A DNA stretch of 34,753 nucleotides from contig CASFXA010000016.1 of NCBI GenBank assembly GCA_949298535.1, positions 1 through 34,753 of the forward strand. The letters are read 5' to 3'. The DNA comes from an uncultured Oscillospiraceae bacterium. Lineage in GTDB: Bacteria; Bacillota; Clostridia; Oscillospirales; Ruminococcaceae. Both the position numbers and the translations under genes were made by a program. This document shows positions 24,478-32,988 of this stretch, piece after piece. Position 1 is the stretch's first letter. Each line of letters starts with the position of its first letter. The notes beneath the pieces were generated by a model. The model was not told the DNA's origin, searched no databases, and saw nothing but the letters and a program-made list of their open reading frames with translations.

Positions 24478-25730
24478 TTTATTCCATTCTGGCCGTCGTT
24501 GGACCCATGGTTTTTCTCCTCAGGGAGCAGCCGTACCGCCGTTACGGCAGAGAACACCTCTCCGTCCGACAGTTTTGTCCGCAACAGCTGCCCTGGAGCC
24601 ACATCCGATGCGTGACGCAGCAGCCGGTCCTCCTGCCAGGTGATGGAGTAACCCCGCAGCAGCAATGCGGCGGGATTGACCAGCTCCAGGCGGGCGAGGA
24701 CAGACAGGGTGGCATCACGCAGTCGCTCCATCCGGCGCTGCTGAGTATCCTGCATAGATTTTATCAAATATTCTAAAGTTTGTCTATTTTTTTTCAGTTC
24801 ATTTCTGGGAGAATTTTGGGACAGCAGCAGTGCCAGCCGCTCTCTGCGCCTGCGAATCAATTCCAGCTTTGCGCGGAATGTCTCCTCAATCCGCTGCTGC
24901 CGCCGCAATACCTCTTCCCTTACCAGGGAGACGCTTCCGGTCATCAGCTGGCAGGCCGCCGTAGGGGTAGCCGCCCGGGCATCCGCCACAAAATCCAGAA
25001 TGGTATAATCCACCTCATGGCCCACTGCGGAAACCAGGGGAACTCCACAGGCGGCGGCCCGCCGCGCCAGCGCCTCATCATTAAAGGCGGAAAGATCGTC
25101 GCTGGAACCTCCTCCGCGAGCGATGACGCAGCTTTCACAAATTCCTTCCGCCTCCATCTGATCCAGCGCCCTCATCACAGAGCGGGGAGCCTGGTCCCCC
25201 TGCACGGTGGCGGGATAGAGGATGAGCCGCACCATGGGATTGATCCGGCGAAAGGTGGAAATGAGATCCTGAAGCGCCGCCCCTTCCGGCGCAGTGATAA
25301 TGCCCACCGTTTTCGGCATGGGCGGCAGAGGCTTCTTTCGGGCGGAATCAAAAAGCCCCTCCTGATAGAGACGCTTTTTCAGCTCCTCCAACGTTTCTTT
25401 CTGCGATCCCTTACCCAGGGTTTGAATATCGTAGGCGATCAGCTGAAAGCTGCCGTCCCGTTCGTAGAGAGTGACGGTTCCCCTCACCACGGCGGCGCTT
25501 CCCTCCTGGGGCCACTGCCGCAGCTGTCCGGCGTACCGGCTGAACATCACACACCGCAGCAGGCTGTCCCCCTCCCGAAGGGAAAAGTACAGATGCCCCG
25601 AAGCGGAACGATAATAAAGATCGCAAATCTCTCCCCGAACCAGCAGATCTTTCAGCTGCCGCTGCTCCTCCAGCAAAGATTTGACATACCGGGCCAGCTG
25701 TGCGACGGAAATCAAGCCCTGCCGATTCAT
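24474..25730 (-). CDS. xseA: exodeoxyribonuclease VII large subunit
   Basis: Catalytic subunit of the single-strand-specific exonuclease. 418 residues from ATG 25730. OB-fold domain at 1-100 (SVAQLARYVKSLLEE, RGEICDLYYRSASGHLYFSL), then the nuclease domain with VGIITAPEGAALQDLISTF, ARGGGSSDDLSAFNDEALAR and SAVGHEVDYTILDFVADARA, then a C-terminal coiled coil. The frame is open for another 114 codons upstream, but that is the TsaD-like gene out of frame; ATG overlaps its stop in an ATGA. Confidence 0.96.
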   Translation of the reverse strand: MNRQGLISVAQLARYVKSLLEEQRQLKDLLVRGEICDLYYRSASGHLYFSLREGDSLLRCVMFSRYAGQLRQWPQEGSAAVVRGTVTLYERDGSFQLIAYDIQTLGKGSQKETLEELKKRLYQEGLFDSARKKPLPPMPKTVGIITAPEGAALQDLISTFRRINPMVRLILYPATVQGDQAPRSVMRALDQMEAEGICESCVIARGGGSSDDLSAFNDEALARRAAACGVPLVSAVGHEVDYTILDFVADARAATPTAACQLMTGSVSLVREEVLRRQQRIEETFRAKLELIRRRRERLALLLSQNSPRNELKKNRQTLEYLIKSMQDTQQRRMERLRDATLSVLARLELVNPAALLLRGYSITWQEDRLLRHASDVAPGQLLRTKLSDGEVFSAVTAVRLLPEEKNHGSNDGQNGIK

Positions 25731-26677
25731 TTCCCATTCCCCCTTCGGGCCAGCAGCGCCCCCAGCAGCGCCACACCGCAGGCGTTGTCCGCCGAAAAGG
25801 CAGGCTGCGCAAAATAGCGCTCCGGCCCGGTTAGCTGTTCCCGAAGGAAGGCATTGGACATGACCCCGCCGGAATACAGCACCGGCATCGGTCCCGTCCG
25901 TTCCAGACACCAATTGGTCATGGCGATGAGAACTCCCGCCAGATAGGTTTGGATATAGCAGGCGATGTCCTGAGGCGCTGCCGATTCCCGCTGCATCTTC
26001 TCCACCTGATTTTCCATTCCCGACAGACAGCAGCAGCCCTCCTTCAGCACAGGCTTTGGGACTTTTCCCCAATGTCCCTTCTCCGCCAGCCGCTCCAGGT
26101 GCGGGCCGGCAGGGAAAGGCAGGCCCAGCCGAACGCCGGTGCGATCAATCAGTTGTCCCGGACTGATGTCCAGGGTGTGGACCAAAATTTCCGCCGACAA
26201 CACTTGTTCTTCATCGGGGGTGATACGAAGCCCCTCAAAGGTCCCCCCTGAAACATGGAAGGCCAAAAAAGGCCGGTTGAGAAGCTCCAGCTTTCCGGCA
26301 GAATACAAGGCCGCGGCGATATGTCCCGCCTGATGGGAGGTATAATAAACCGGAATCCGCAGCGCGGCGCCGATACATTCTCCCGCCATTTTTCCCGCCA
26401 AAAAACAGGGCATATAGGACCCTTCCACCCCTCTTGGGCGGTCCGAAACGCAGACAGCGGACACCGGAAGCTTGGTTTCATTCATCACGCCGCTGATTTG
26501 AGCGCTCAACTGCCGCACATGATGAAAAAGGGCGTCGCTCTGCCGCAAACCCAGCGCGCCTTCCTTGACAGGAAGAAGCTGTTTGCGCTGCAGGATGACG
26601 CCGCTTTCCAGGTCGTAAACAGCCGCAGAAGTGGTATAATTGCTGGTATCCAGCCCCAGCACCACACCCCCGGTCAT
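25727..26677 (-). CDS. Kae1/TsaD-like ASKHA protein (TsaD paralogue)
   Basis: 316 residues. The family start LGLDTSNYTTSAAVYD, the metal-ligand HQAGH near 115, HVSGGTFEGL, LYSGGVMSNAFLREQL and the C-terminal SADNACGVALLG match TsaD/Kae1, which makes threonylcarbamoyl-adenosine in tRNA. Similarity is reduced: TsaD normally has SGGHT and a different insertion. This operon position (nusB-x-xseA) is characteristic of a clostridial paralogue usually labelled M22 peptidase, rather than tsaD itself, which tends to lie near tsaB/tsaE. Function unknown. ATG 26677 overlaps the nusB stop (ATGA); an earlier TTG at 26683 is less likely. Confidence 0.8.
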   Translation of the reverse strand: MTGGVVLGLDTSNYTTSAAVYDLESGVILQRKQLLPVKEGALGLRQSDALFHHVRQLSAQISGVMNETKLPVSAVCVSDRPRGVEGSYMPCFLAGKMAGECIGAALRIPVYYTSHQAGHIAAALYSAGKLELLNRPFLAFHVSGGTFEGLRITPDEEQVLSAEILVHTLDISPGQLIDRTGVRLGLPFPAGPHLERLAEKGHWGKVPKPVLKEGCCCLSGMENQVEKMQRESAAPQDIACYIQTYLAGVLIAMTNWCLERTGPMPVLYSGGVMSNAFLREQLTGPERYFAQPAFSADNACGVALLGALLARRGNGK

Positions 26678-27075
26678 GGGCAATCCTTGCTGCGGACATA
26701 TCCGCCCAGAACGCCGTTCACATAAGAAGCGTCTTCTTCACCGCCGTATTTTTTGGCCAGCTCCACGGCTTCATTGATGATCGCTCCGGTAGGAACATCC
26801 TCCATGTAATCCAGCTCTCCCACCGCCAACCGCAGCACCGACAGCGTTACTTTTGGCAGGCGATTGAGTTTCCATTTGGTGGAGTGGGTTTCGATGATTT
26901 TGTCGATCTCCTCCCGGTGAAGCTGCACTGCCCGGGCCGCCTCCACCGCATAGGAATCGATCTCTATCTCCCGGCACTCGCTGGCGTTCTCCACCAGCTC
27001 TGCCACAGGCATATTGTTGAATACCATCTCGAAAACCAGGGCAAAAGCCTGCTCTCGGGCCTCTCTTCTTGTCAT
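26674..27075 (-). CDS. nusB: transcription antitermination factor NusB
   Basis: 133-residue all-helical factor binding boxA RNA with NusE during rRNA transcription. Family blocks: TRREAREQAFALVFEM at the N-terminus, WKLNRLPKVTLSVLRLAVGEL and PTGAIINEAVELAKKYG, YVNGVLGG at the end. CGGAGG precedes ATG 27075. First of the run of ATGA-coupled genes. Confidence 0.95.
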   Translation of the reverse strand: MTRREAREQAFALVFEMVFNNMPVAELVENASECREIEIDSYAVEAARAVQLHREEIDKIIETHSTKWKLNRLPKVTLSVLRLAVGELDYMEDVPTGAIINEAVELAKKYGGEEDASYVNGVLGGYVRSKDCP

Positions 27076-27325
27076 GTTTTTCCTCCGTTTTATTCCGGGG
27101 AGGTCCGGGGAATATTCTGAGGAACTATTCTCCCTCCAGTTTCCCTTGCATCCCCTTGTGCAATTTTGATTTTCCCGGATAACAAACTACCCCCCATATT
27201 CGTCTGCGGACCGGAAGAGAAAACCCAAGTCCCCGGAACAGTGGAATCCTGTCAGGATTCCAACAGCCCCGGGGGCAGGCACTCCCGCGTCCAACAGGCC
27301 GCATAAGGAGGGTGTTTCATTTTTC
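27076..27325 (-). other. gap between asp23 and nusB with a symmetric hairpin
   Basis: No gene seen. GGAATCCTG (27243-27251) and CAGGATTCC (27253-27261) form a perfect 9-bp stem, and an outer CCCCGG/CCGGGG pairing flanks it across AACAG-containing internal loops. Minus-strand GGGTTTTC follows about 8 nt later, so it may be a leaky terminator after asp23. No convincing promoter for nusB was found. Confidence 0.45.
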
Positions 27326-27694
27326 TCAGACTGCGGGAGTTTCCTCAAATTCGATGCCCGCAATGTAAAGGTTCACCTTGGAAACTACGATGCCCGTCAT
27401 ATTCTGGACCGCTTCCTTCACGGCGGACTGAAGCCGTTTGGACAGTTCCGGAATCTTGACGCCGCTTTTTACGATGATGCGGATGTCAATGGTGGCTACG
27501 CCGTCGGTGATGTCAATGGAAATGGGCTTCATTGTTTGTTTCTCCAACAGCCAACCGGTGAGATTGGAACTCATGGGCGCCAAAGAGGCTACGCCCTCCA
27601 TCTCCGTAACAGTATAGCCGGCGACGGAAGCCAACACATCGTGAGAGATCTTCAGGCTGCCGGCAGTGGACCGGTCCATTTTAATGTCCTGCAT
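27326..27694 (-). CDS. Asp23/Gls24 family protein (YqhY-like)
   Basis: 122 residues with the family pattern GSLKISHDVLASVAGYTVTEMEGV, SIDITDGVATIDIRIIVKSG and AVKEAVQNMTGIVVSKVNLYI. In Firmicutes this envelope-stress or lipid-related family member is encoded next to nusB; the Bacillus homologue YqhY is linked to acetyl-CoA carboxylase control. CGGAGG lies about 11 nt upstream of ATG 27694. It has its own promoter inside the end of spoIIIAH. Confidence 0.92.
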   Translation of the reverse strand: MQDIKMDRSTAGSLKISHDVLASVAGYTVTEMEGVASLAPMSSNLTGWLLEKQTMKPISIDITDGVATIDIRIIVKSGVKIPELSKRLQSAVKEAVQNMTGIVVSKVNLYIAGIEFEETPAV

Positions 27695-27768
27695 ATTGTA
27701 CTACCTCCGGTTCATCTGAGTTTACGTTGTCAAAGTTCGTTTCCGGTCACCCCGGAACAGAAAGCGGG

Positions 27769-27834
27769 GAGCGGCGATGATCTGCCGCTCAGGTCCCTTT
27801 TCTGTTATTATATCATGTTTTTGCGGTGAAACAA
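27769..27834 (-). promoter_or_regulatory. promoter of asp23 with leader hairpin
   Basis: Minus strand TTGTTT (27834-27829), 16-bp spacer, TATAAT (27812-27807). In the leader, GAGCGGC (27769-27775) pairs with GCCGCTC (27784-27790), and a TTCCGG/CCGGAA hairpin lies at 27741-27757. The hairpins may end spoIIIA transcripts or act on the leader; no T run follows. Confidence 0.55.
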
Positions 27835-27835
27835 C

Positions 27836-28390
27836 CTATTTGATTTCGATAATTGAAATTTTTTCGTCCGGCAGCGTCACCTCGCCCAGGATGGCGTCTT
27901 TGATCTGAGCGGCCTGGCTGTCAGTCATGCCGTCGCACTTGACCAAAACATCGATCTTGTCTTCCTCCAGATAAACCATACAGTCGGCAAAGCCCTTGGT
28001 TTTGATAAGATTTTCAATTTTTCCCTCTTTTTCAATACTTTCTGCCAGATCCGCCGCCCTGGCGGTCAACGCAGCCATATCGTCGGCGGAAAGCTCCGCG
28101 TCCTCCAGCATATACTTCAGCGCATCCATCGCTTCATCCCGGGATTTGCTGCGGGAGAGCTTCGCTTCCGCAAAATAGGCCTCTCCATAGGCGGCGGTTT
28201 CCGCCACGCCTCCATCCGGTTCATCCTCTGCCGCGGCGCTGGCAGCAATATTTTCTGTTGCAATAAAGTCGGTTCCGTTCGCCTGGACGTACTGCCAGTT
28301 GAGATACACTGCAATACTCAGGGACAACACCAGCGCGGACAGTATGATATGACGTTTGCTGACGATCATGTTCAATCTGATCTTCTTCAT
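27836..28390 (-). CDS. spoIIIAH: stage III sporulation protein AH
   Basis: Mother-cell membrane protein whose YscJ/FliF-like domain faces the intermembrane space and binds forespore SpoIIQ to build the channel between the two cells. 184 residues: one helix at about 12-30 (HIILSALVLSLSIAVYLNW), a variable linker and a C-terminal ring-forming domain (KGFADCMVYLEEDKIDVLVKCDGMT). ATG 28390 is preferred over 28423 because GGAGAAGG lies directly before it. Separated from spoIIIAG by 76 nt without a gene. Confidence 0.92.
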   Translation of the reverse strand: MKKIRLNMIVSKRHIILSALVLSLSIAVYLNWQYVQANGTDFIATENIAASAAAEDEPDGGVAETAAYGEAYFAEAKLSRSKSRDEAMDALKYMLEDAELSADDMAALTARAADLAESIEKEGKIENLIKTKGFADCMVYLEEDKIDVLVKCDGMTDSQAAQIKDAILGEVTLPDEKISIIEIK

Positions 28391-28466
28391 CCAACCTTCT
28401 CCTCCCGTTGTACGTTGGTACATCTTATGGCGCGCGGCGCCGGAATATACAAACCCGGAGCAACTT

Positions 28467-29036
28467 TCATCCTCCCGGCGGGACGGTCCCGGCGCTCATG
28501 GGACAAACGGACACCATCGCCGCCGGAATATCCAGCGCCACCCGAACCAGATCGGTGACGAATAAAATGGTGGCTGGATCCGCGCCGCCATCGCAAACCA
28601 CCACCACGCCCCGGATCTCCGGCTCCATCCGCACGGTCACCAAAGGCATCTCCCCTTCTGCACCGTCTATAAGGACATAGGTTTGTTCCGTGGTGTTGCG
28701 CTCCTGGGTTTTCTGCCCTCCCTCCGCCCGGTCGTCCAGGGTCCGGTCCAGGTCATTTTTTTCGGAACGGGCATAAATATTGCTGTACCCGCTTTTGAGG
28801 GTCACCATCACCTGAACCCGGCCTACGCCGGAAACCTCCGCCAAAAGGGATTCCAATCGCTGTTCCAGCCTGTCGGCGTAAAGTTCGCTGTCTTCTTGTT
28901 GAAACTGTTGGGCAGTCTCCGGGGGTTTTCCCTCCAGAAAGGGGGTCAGGGCGATCAGCAAAACTCCGCCGAAGCCCAGCAGCACCAGAAACCACAATTT
29001 CCTTTCCGTCTTCAGCTTACTCCAATCGAATTTCAT
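28467..29036 (-). CDS. spoIIIAG: stage III sporulation protein AG
   Basis: Forms a large ring in the mother-cell outer forespore membrane channel. 189 residues: N-terminal KLKTERKLWFLVLLGFGGVLL helix, then RLESLLAEVSGVGRVQVMVTL and the C-terminal IRGVVVVCDGGADPATI domain typical of SpoIIIAG. ATG 29036 overlaps the spoIIIAF stop in an ATGA. Confidence 0.93.
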   Translation of the reverse strand: MKFDWSKLKTERKLWFLVLLGFGGVLLIALTPFLEGKPPETAQQFQQEDSELYADRLEQRLESLLAEVSGVGRVQVMVTLKSGYSNIYARSEKNDLDRTLDDRAEGGQKTQERNTTEQTYVLIDGAEGEMPLVTVRMEPEIRGVVVVCDGGADPATILFVTDLVRVALDIPAAMVSVCPMSAGTVPPGG

Positions 29037-29524
29037 GATTCCTCCCCCTTATACTGAATCACGATGGGGAAATCCAGCTCCTTTTCCAGTCGTTCCTGAA
29101 TTTCCAGATGCCGCTGCATCAGTTTCTCCGGCAGCGTCAGCCGGATCCGGACGGAGGTTTCTCCATCCGGCTCTGTTTCCAGTTCCAAATAAATGGCGTA
29201 CTCCCCCTCCTGCGCCCCCATTTGGGACATCAGTTCGCTGATCTGCCGCTCCAATTGCCGTTCTCCTTCCTCCTCCAGCCTCTGGCGAAAGGGCTCCCCG
29301 GCTCGTTTGGCCGCTTGCTGCCGCTGCAGCTCCATCTCCTGCCAATCGATCTCGGGAAGTTCCCATGAAACTGATAACGGAAGCAAAAAGCACAGCAGCA
29401 GAAAAAAACCCAATAACATCCGCAGCGGTCCGGCCAATGCCTTGGCTGGGGACAGAACAGAAACAATTCCACAGATCATAGCGCCCACACAAACGGCGTA
29501 TACCCATCGGGCCGCTTGTTCCAT
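29033..29524 (-). CDS. spoIIIAF: stage III sporulation protein AF
   Basis: 163 residues with two N-terminal membrane helices (about 8-27 and 32-52), a Gln/Arg/Glu-rich helical linker and a C-terminal soluble domain resembling the ring-building domains of SpoIIIAG/AH. Assigned from topology and position between AE and AG. 18 nt after spoIIIAE. Confidence 0.88.
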   Translation of the reverse strand: MEQAARWVYAVCVGAMICGIVSVLSPAKALAGPLRMLLGFFLLLCFLLPLSVSWELPEIDWQEMELQRQQAAKRAGEPFRQRLEEEGERQLERQISELMSQMGAQEGEYAIYLELETEPDGETSVRIRLTLPEKLMQRHLEIQERLEKELDFPIVIQYKGEES

Positions 29525-29542
29525 CGCTTTCCTCTCCTTTCC

Positions 29543-30697
29543 CTATGTTGTTTGAAAAGCGATCAACACCATGGTGGTGGAGATTGCTACCAGCAGCAGC
29601 TGACAGCACAGCACCGCCAGCAGCAGGCCCAGCGCGCCGGAAATCCGCCGCAGCAGTCCGGCAATACTGGAGGATCCCAGAATATTGCTCATCAGGGCCG
29701 CCAGATTCAAAGAAAAATACCACAATCCAATCCGCAGCAATAAGGGCAAAAAGGTCAGCACCGTCACCGCCACTCCGAAGGCTCCCAACGTCCCTTTGGC
29801 AATCTGCAAATATCCCTGTGCCGCCACATACAGATCTGAAAGAGCGCCGCCGATCCCCGGAATGAGACTGCCAATCATAAATTTTGCCGTCTTAACGGTG
29901 GCCTGATCCCCTCCCGAGGCCACCACTCCCTGAATGGTCAGCAGCCCTGTAAAGATGGTGAGAAAAAGGGTCAGCGCCCACACTCCGAAGGTTCGCAGCC
30001 CCGCGGCGGCATCCTCCAGATGAAATCCGGGGCAGGTGACGGAGGAAACGGAAAGGGCCAGGTAGGCGCACAGAAGGGGGGCTAAAAAAGTGCTGACGAA
30101 GGCAGACATCAGTTGGCAGGCGCCAAAAAGGAGAATGTTATATGCCGCCCCGGTCAGGGGCTGTCCTCCCGCTGTCATCACTCCGGCCAAAATGGGAATG
30201 AAGGTGGTGATAAAAAGGGAAAAGTCATGCAGAGCGGTCACAACATCCAGAATACAATCCACAACCGGCCCGGTAACAAAGGCCGCCACAAAGACGCATA
30301 AAAGAATTTTCATCACTGCCCCTTGTTCCCCCGCCAGAAAAGAGGAGCCCATCCCATCCAGTATACCGCATAAAATCAGCACCCCTGTCAGCACCAGCAG
30401 CGCCTTGGCGGGGGCTGTCACATACTGCTGCAATAAGGCTTTGCAGCGGGCCAACAAAATTTGAGGCTGGAAGCCATCCAGGGTGTCGTGGATGCTTTCT
30501 CCCGCTTCAGGGGCCAGTTCCCGGGCGGAGGGCGGGACCGCTTCCACCAGTTCTTCTCCGTCCCCTTGTTCCAGGTATTCGTCCAGCGCTTCCTGAAAGC
30601 TGTCCTGTGGCTGGGAGGATTCCTCCTCCGCCCAGGCGGTGATTCCGCTGAAAAGAAGGAGGGACAGAAACAACAGCAGCAAAACAAAACGCCTCAT
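29543..30697 (-). CDS. spoIIIAE: stage III sporulation protein AE
   Basis: Polytopic channel component, 384 residues. A cleavable signal peptide (MRRFVLLLLFLSLLLFSGITAWA) is followed by an acidic stretch and about seven membrane helices. Conserved SpoIIIAE segments include SSVTCPGFHLEDAA and KFMIGSLIPGIGGALSDLYV. It starts 10 nt after the spoIIIAD stop. Confidence 0.94.
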   Translation of the reverse strand: MRRFVLLLLFLSLLLFSGITAWAEEESSQPQDSFQEALDEYLEQGDGEELVEAVPPSARELAPEAGESIHDTLDGFQPQILLARCKALLQQYVTAPAKALLVLTGVLILCGILDGMGSSFLAGEQGAVMKILLCVFVAAFVTGPVVDCILDVVTALHDFSLFITTFIPILAGVMTAGGQPLTGAAYNILLFGACQLMSAFVSTFLAPLLCAYLALSVSSVTCPGFHLEDAAAGLRTFGVWALTLFLTIFTGLLTIQGVVASGGDQATVKTAKFMIGSLIPGIGGALSDLYVAAQGYLQIAKGTLGAFGVAVTVLTFLPLLLRIGLWYFSLNLAALMSNILGSSSIAGLLRRISGALGLLLAVLCCQLLLVAISTTMVLIAFQTT

Positions 30698-30707
30698 TCT
30701 CCCCCTC

Positions 30708-31109
30708 CTATCCCGCCGCCGACAGCAGCGCAGACACTGTTTGCAATAATTGGTAAAACAGCGGCAGCGCCAGCAGCAGCAGCGCCACCCGTCCCGCCAG
30801 CTCCACCTTCAGCGCAATGGCGCTCTCCCCCGCGTCCCGGCACAGCTGCCCGGCAAATTCTCCCAACACGCAGATTCCAAGGCCCTTAAACACCACTGTC
30901 AGCAGCTCCGAAGGCAGCATTGTCGCCGCCAGCATCTGTTCCAGCTCCTGACGGATCTCCCTGATCCCTTCCAACAAAAACAGCAGTGCGGCGATGCCGC
31001 AGGCCATGGAGATAAGCATGGAAAATTCAGGGCGATATGGCCGCAGCACCAACGCCAGGATGGCGGAAATCAGGCAAAACACCGCAATCTGCTCCCATGA
31101 TACTGTCAT
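30708..31109 (-). CDS. spoIIIAD: stage III sporulation protein AD
   Basis: 133 residues, small polytopic membrane protein with four helices and the family segment LVLRPYRPEFSMLISMACGIAALLFL; VVFKGLGICVLGEFAGQLCRDAGESAIA is also typical. ATG 31109 overlaps the spoIIIAC stop in an ATGA. Confidence 0.94.
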   Translation of the reverse strand: MTVSWEQIAVFCLISAILALVLRPYRPEFSMLISMACGIAALLFLLEGIREIRQELEQMLAATMLPSELLTVVFKGLGICVLGEFAGQLCRDAGESAIALKVELAGRVALLLLALPLFYQLLQTVSALLSAAG

Positions 31110-31300
31110 AGGTCAAACACCGTCTTCACCGTTTCAAAAAGATTGCTGATCTCCTGAATCATCATCATCAGTACCACGATCAGCCCCGCCAGGGAGGTCA
31201 TCATCGCCTGCTCCTCCCGTCCGGAGCGGAGCAGCACCTGATACAGCACCGACACAATAATCCCAATGGCCGCAATGCGAAAGATCAAATCCACGTCCAT
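31106..31300 (-). CDS. spoIIIAC: stage III sporulation protein AC
   Basis: 64 residues with two membrane helices; MDVDLIFRIAAIGIIVSVLYQVL and the LAGLIVVLMMMIQEISNLF helix are close to the family pattern. Starts 22 nt after spoIIIAB, with GGAGG upstream. Confidence 0.94.
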   Translation of the reverse strand: MDVDLIFRIAAIGIIVSVLYQVLLRSGREEQAMMTSLAGLIVVLMMMIQEISNLFETVKTVFDL

Positions 31301-31322
31301 CGCTATATTCCTCCTCTTTCCC

Positions 31323-31832
31323 CTACAACAAAATCACCGCCGCCAGACATCCGCAAAGCAGTCCCAAGCGTCGGTAGAGCAGCCCATACCGCTGCTCCTT
31401 TTCCAGCGCCTGCTTCGCTGCCCGGTGAAAGAGCTGAATCGCGGCGCTGAGGGCCGTTTGCTGGATTTCCAGCCCAAAACGTCCGATTGTATCCATAAGG
31501 GGAATCAAAGGCGCCGTTACTTCCCGATCCGCCTCCCAGCTCAGCGCTGTCAGGGTCCGTTTTAAGGCCCCGGAAAAATCCGGGACAGCGTGCAGCTGTT
31601 CTGCCAGCTGGCAAGCAAAGGGCAAACCTTTAAATTCCTCCAGCGCGGCCAGAAGCTCCGCGATTTCCCCCGGTGTACGGCCCAGATGCTCCAACTGGAG
31701 AGAAAATTGCGTCCAGTATTGTTCCATTGCTTCCAACAGCTCTCTCCTCTGGCGCAACAGCGCTGCCCGCCACCAACCGTATAGGCCGATGCTCCCTGCT
31801 ACCATTACAACTCCCACCTCTTTGAACATCAT
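31323..31832 (-). CDS. spoIIIAB: stage III sporulation protein AB
   Basis: 169-residue membrane protein with helices at both ends; its cytoplasmic part resembles a GspF half of type II secretion systems. It begins MMFKEVGVVMVAGSIGLYG and ends LGLLCGCLAAVILL. ATG 31832 or 31829 follow AAAGGAGG. The upstream spoIIIAA frame continues through the first 200 nt of this gene in another frame. Confidence 0.9.
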   Translation of the reverse strand: MMFKEVGVVMVAGSIGLYGWWRAALLRQRRELLEAMEQYWTQFSLQLEHLGRTPGEIAELLAALEEFKGLPFACQLAEQLHAVPDFSGALKRTLTALSWEADREVTAPLIPLMDTIGRFGLEIQQTALSAAIQLFHRAAKQALEKEQRYGLLYRRLGLLCGCLAAVILL

Positions 31833-32769
31833 ACTCCTCCTTTGACAGCAGCGTTTCCAATTGACAGGGCTGGGCAGAAGAGTGCAGCAGCGCAATCATT
31901 CCAAAAGCTCCTGTATCCATCAGCCGCCCCACGATGGGGCTGCGCAGGAGTTCTTCCCGTCCCCCGCAATGAACGGAAACGGCAAAAGCCACGCCGCAGC
32001 ACAATCCCGCGGCAATTTCCTCCGCCTCCTTCAGGCTGCCCACCTCATCGCAAACAATAAGCTGCGGAGAAAGGGTGCGGACCGCCTGAGCAATAGCGGC
32101 AGCCTTCTCCTGCCCGCAGAGAATATCGCAGCACCCCAGATCCCGCCTGGGGATTCCTTCCGCCATGGCGGACAATTCATGGCGCTCGTCCACCACCGCT
32201 ACCTTGATACAGCTCCCCCCAAGACCCAGCGAGAGACTCCGGGCCAAATCCCGCAGCAAGGTGGTCTTTCCGCTTCCCGGAGCCCCGGCAATCAAAACTC
32301 CTTTTTGGGGATCAACTTGTTTCAGCAGGACTGCCGCTGCCCCGGGGATTTCCCTGGAGACGCGGATACACAGGGAAGAAATCTCGCGGCAAACTCCCTG
32401 GCCCTGTCCATCTGTTGTCACAACGCCGCAGACTCCCGCGCGATCCCCCCAGGAGGTGGTTACAAAACCTTGTTTCAGTTCCTGCTGGTGGGTATGGACA
32501 GAAAAATTGCAGAGACGGTAAAAGCAGTCTTCCAGTTCCTTTCTGGACAAAGTCCAGTCCCCCTTCGCCGGAAAGCTGTGAAGCCTGCCTGTGGAAGAAA
32601 GGAAAAAACTTTGCTTTCCATCAAACAGGGCCACCGGGCAGCCTGTCCGCAGACGAAATTCCTGTACCTTTGCCAATTGTTCCGTTGGCAGCTGCCTGAG
32701 GGCCAGGGCCAATTTTTCTGGTAATAACGGCCAGATCTTTTCCAGTTCCTCCGTCCTGGGCATGGACAT
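31630..32769 (-). CDS. spoIIIAA: stage III sporulation protein AA (secretion-type ATPase)
   Basis: AAA-like ATPase related to type II/IV secretion ATPases that drives the SpoIIIA channel. Walker A GAPGSGKT at 162-169, Walker B LIVCDE at 237-242, and ERHELS at about 195. The conserved body ends near residue 313 (SKEEYD), exactly where spoIIIAB starts, but the frame goes on for 66 more residues of Gly/Ser/Arg-rich sequence. The natural stop therefore seems lost or shifted. ATG 32769 follows AGGAGGAGG; ATG 32763 is an alternative. Confidence 0.9.
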   Translation of the reverse strand: MSMPRTEELEKIWPLLPEKLALALRQLPTEQLAKVQEFRLRTGCPVALFDGKQSFFLSSTGRLHSFPAKGDWTLSRKELEDCFYRLCNFSVHTHQQELKQGFVTTSWGDRAGVCGVVTTDGQGQGVCREISSLCIRVSREIPGAAAVLLKQVDPQKGVLIAGAPGSGKTTLLRDLARSLSLGLGGSCIKVAVVDERHELSAMAEGIPRRDLGCCDILCGQEKAAAIAQAVRTLSPQLIVCDEVGSLKEAEEIAAGLCCGVAFAVSVHCGGREELLRSPIVGRLMDTGAFGMIALLHSSAQPCQLETLLSKEEYDVQRGGSCNGSREHRPIRLVAGSAVAPEERAVGSNGTILDAIFSPVGASGPYTGGNRGASGRAGGI

Positions 32770-32784
32770 CCCTCCTCCTGATCG

Positions 32785-32816
32785 TTGATCCCAGTATATG
32801 AAGAAATGGACAGGTT
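32785..32816 (-). promoter_or_regulatory. possible sigma-E promoter of spoIIIA
   Basis: On the minus strand CATATACT, 14 nt after TCTAAAA, resembles the sigma-E -10 (CATACAAT) at 6 of 8 positions; the -35 is poor. The spoIIIA operon is known to be sigma-E dependent in the mother cell, so a site is expected here, between the larA terminator and the ATG. Confidence 0.35.
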
Positions 32817-32839
32817 TTAGAACTTCCCGTAGCTCCTTT

Positions 32840-32923
32840 TCAAACAAAACAACAGCCGCATTCCATAGGCTTCCAATCCTTTGAGAGGATTTTGTCAGAA
32901 AGCCTTTTTTGGAAAACGGCTGT
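32840..32923 (-). terminator. long imperfect hairpin ending larA transcription
   Basis: Three nested pairings line up: ACAGCCG (32852-32858) with CGGCTGT (32917-32923), AGGCTT (about 32867) with AAGCCT (about 32900), and AATCCT with AGGATT around TTGAG. On the minus strand it is followed by a TTGTTTTGTTTG tail. It lies between the larA stop and the spoIIIA start. Confidence 0.6.
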
Positions 32924-32988
32924 CATGGAATCGTTTCAATAATGGGGGCTCTTTTCCGCTATGTACAATATTTCTTCGCCCTGTTTGC

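Noticed and set aside
25731-26072. 114-codon N-terminal extension of xseA
   Set aside because: It is the TsaD-like gene read in another frame; XseA starts with its OB-fold at 25730.
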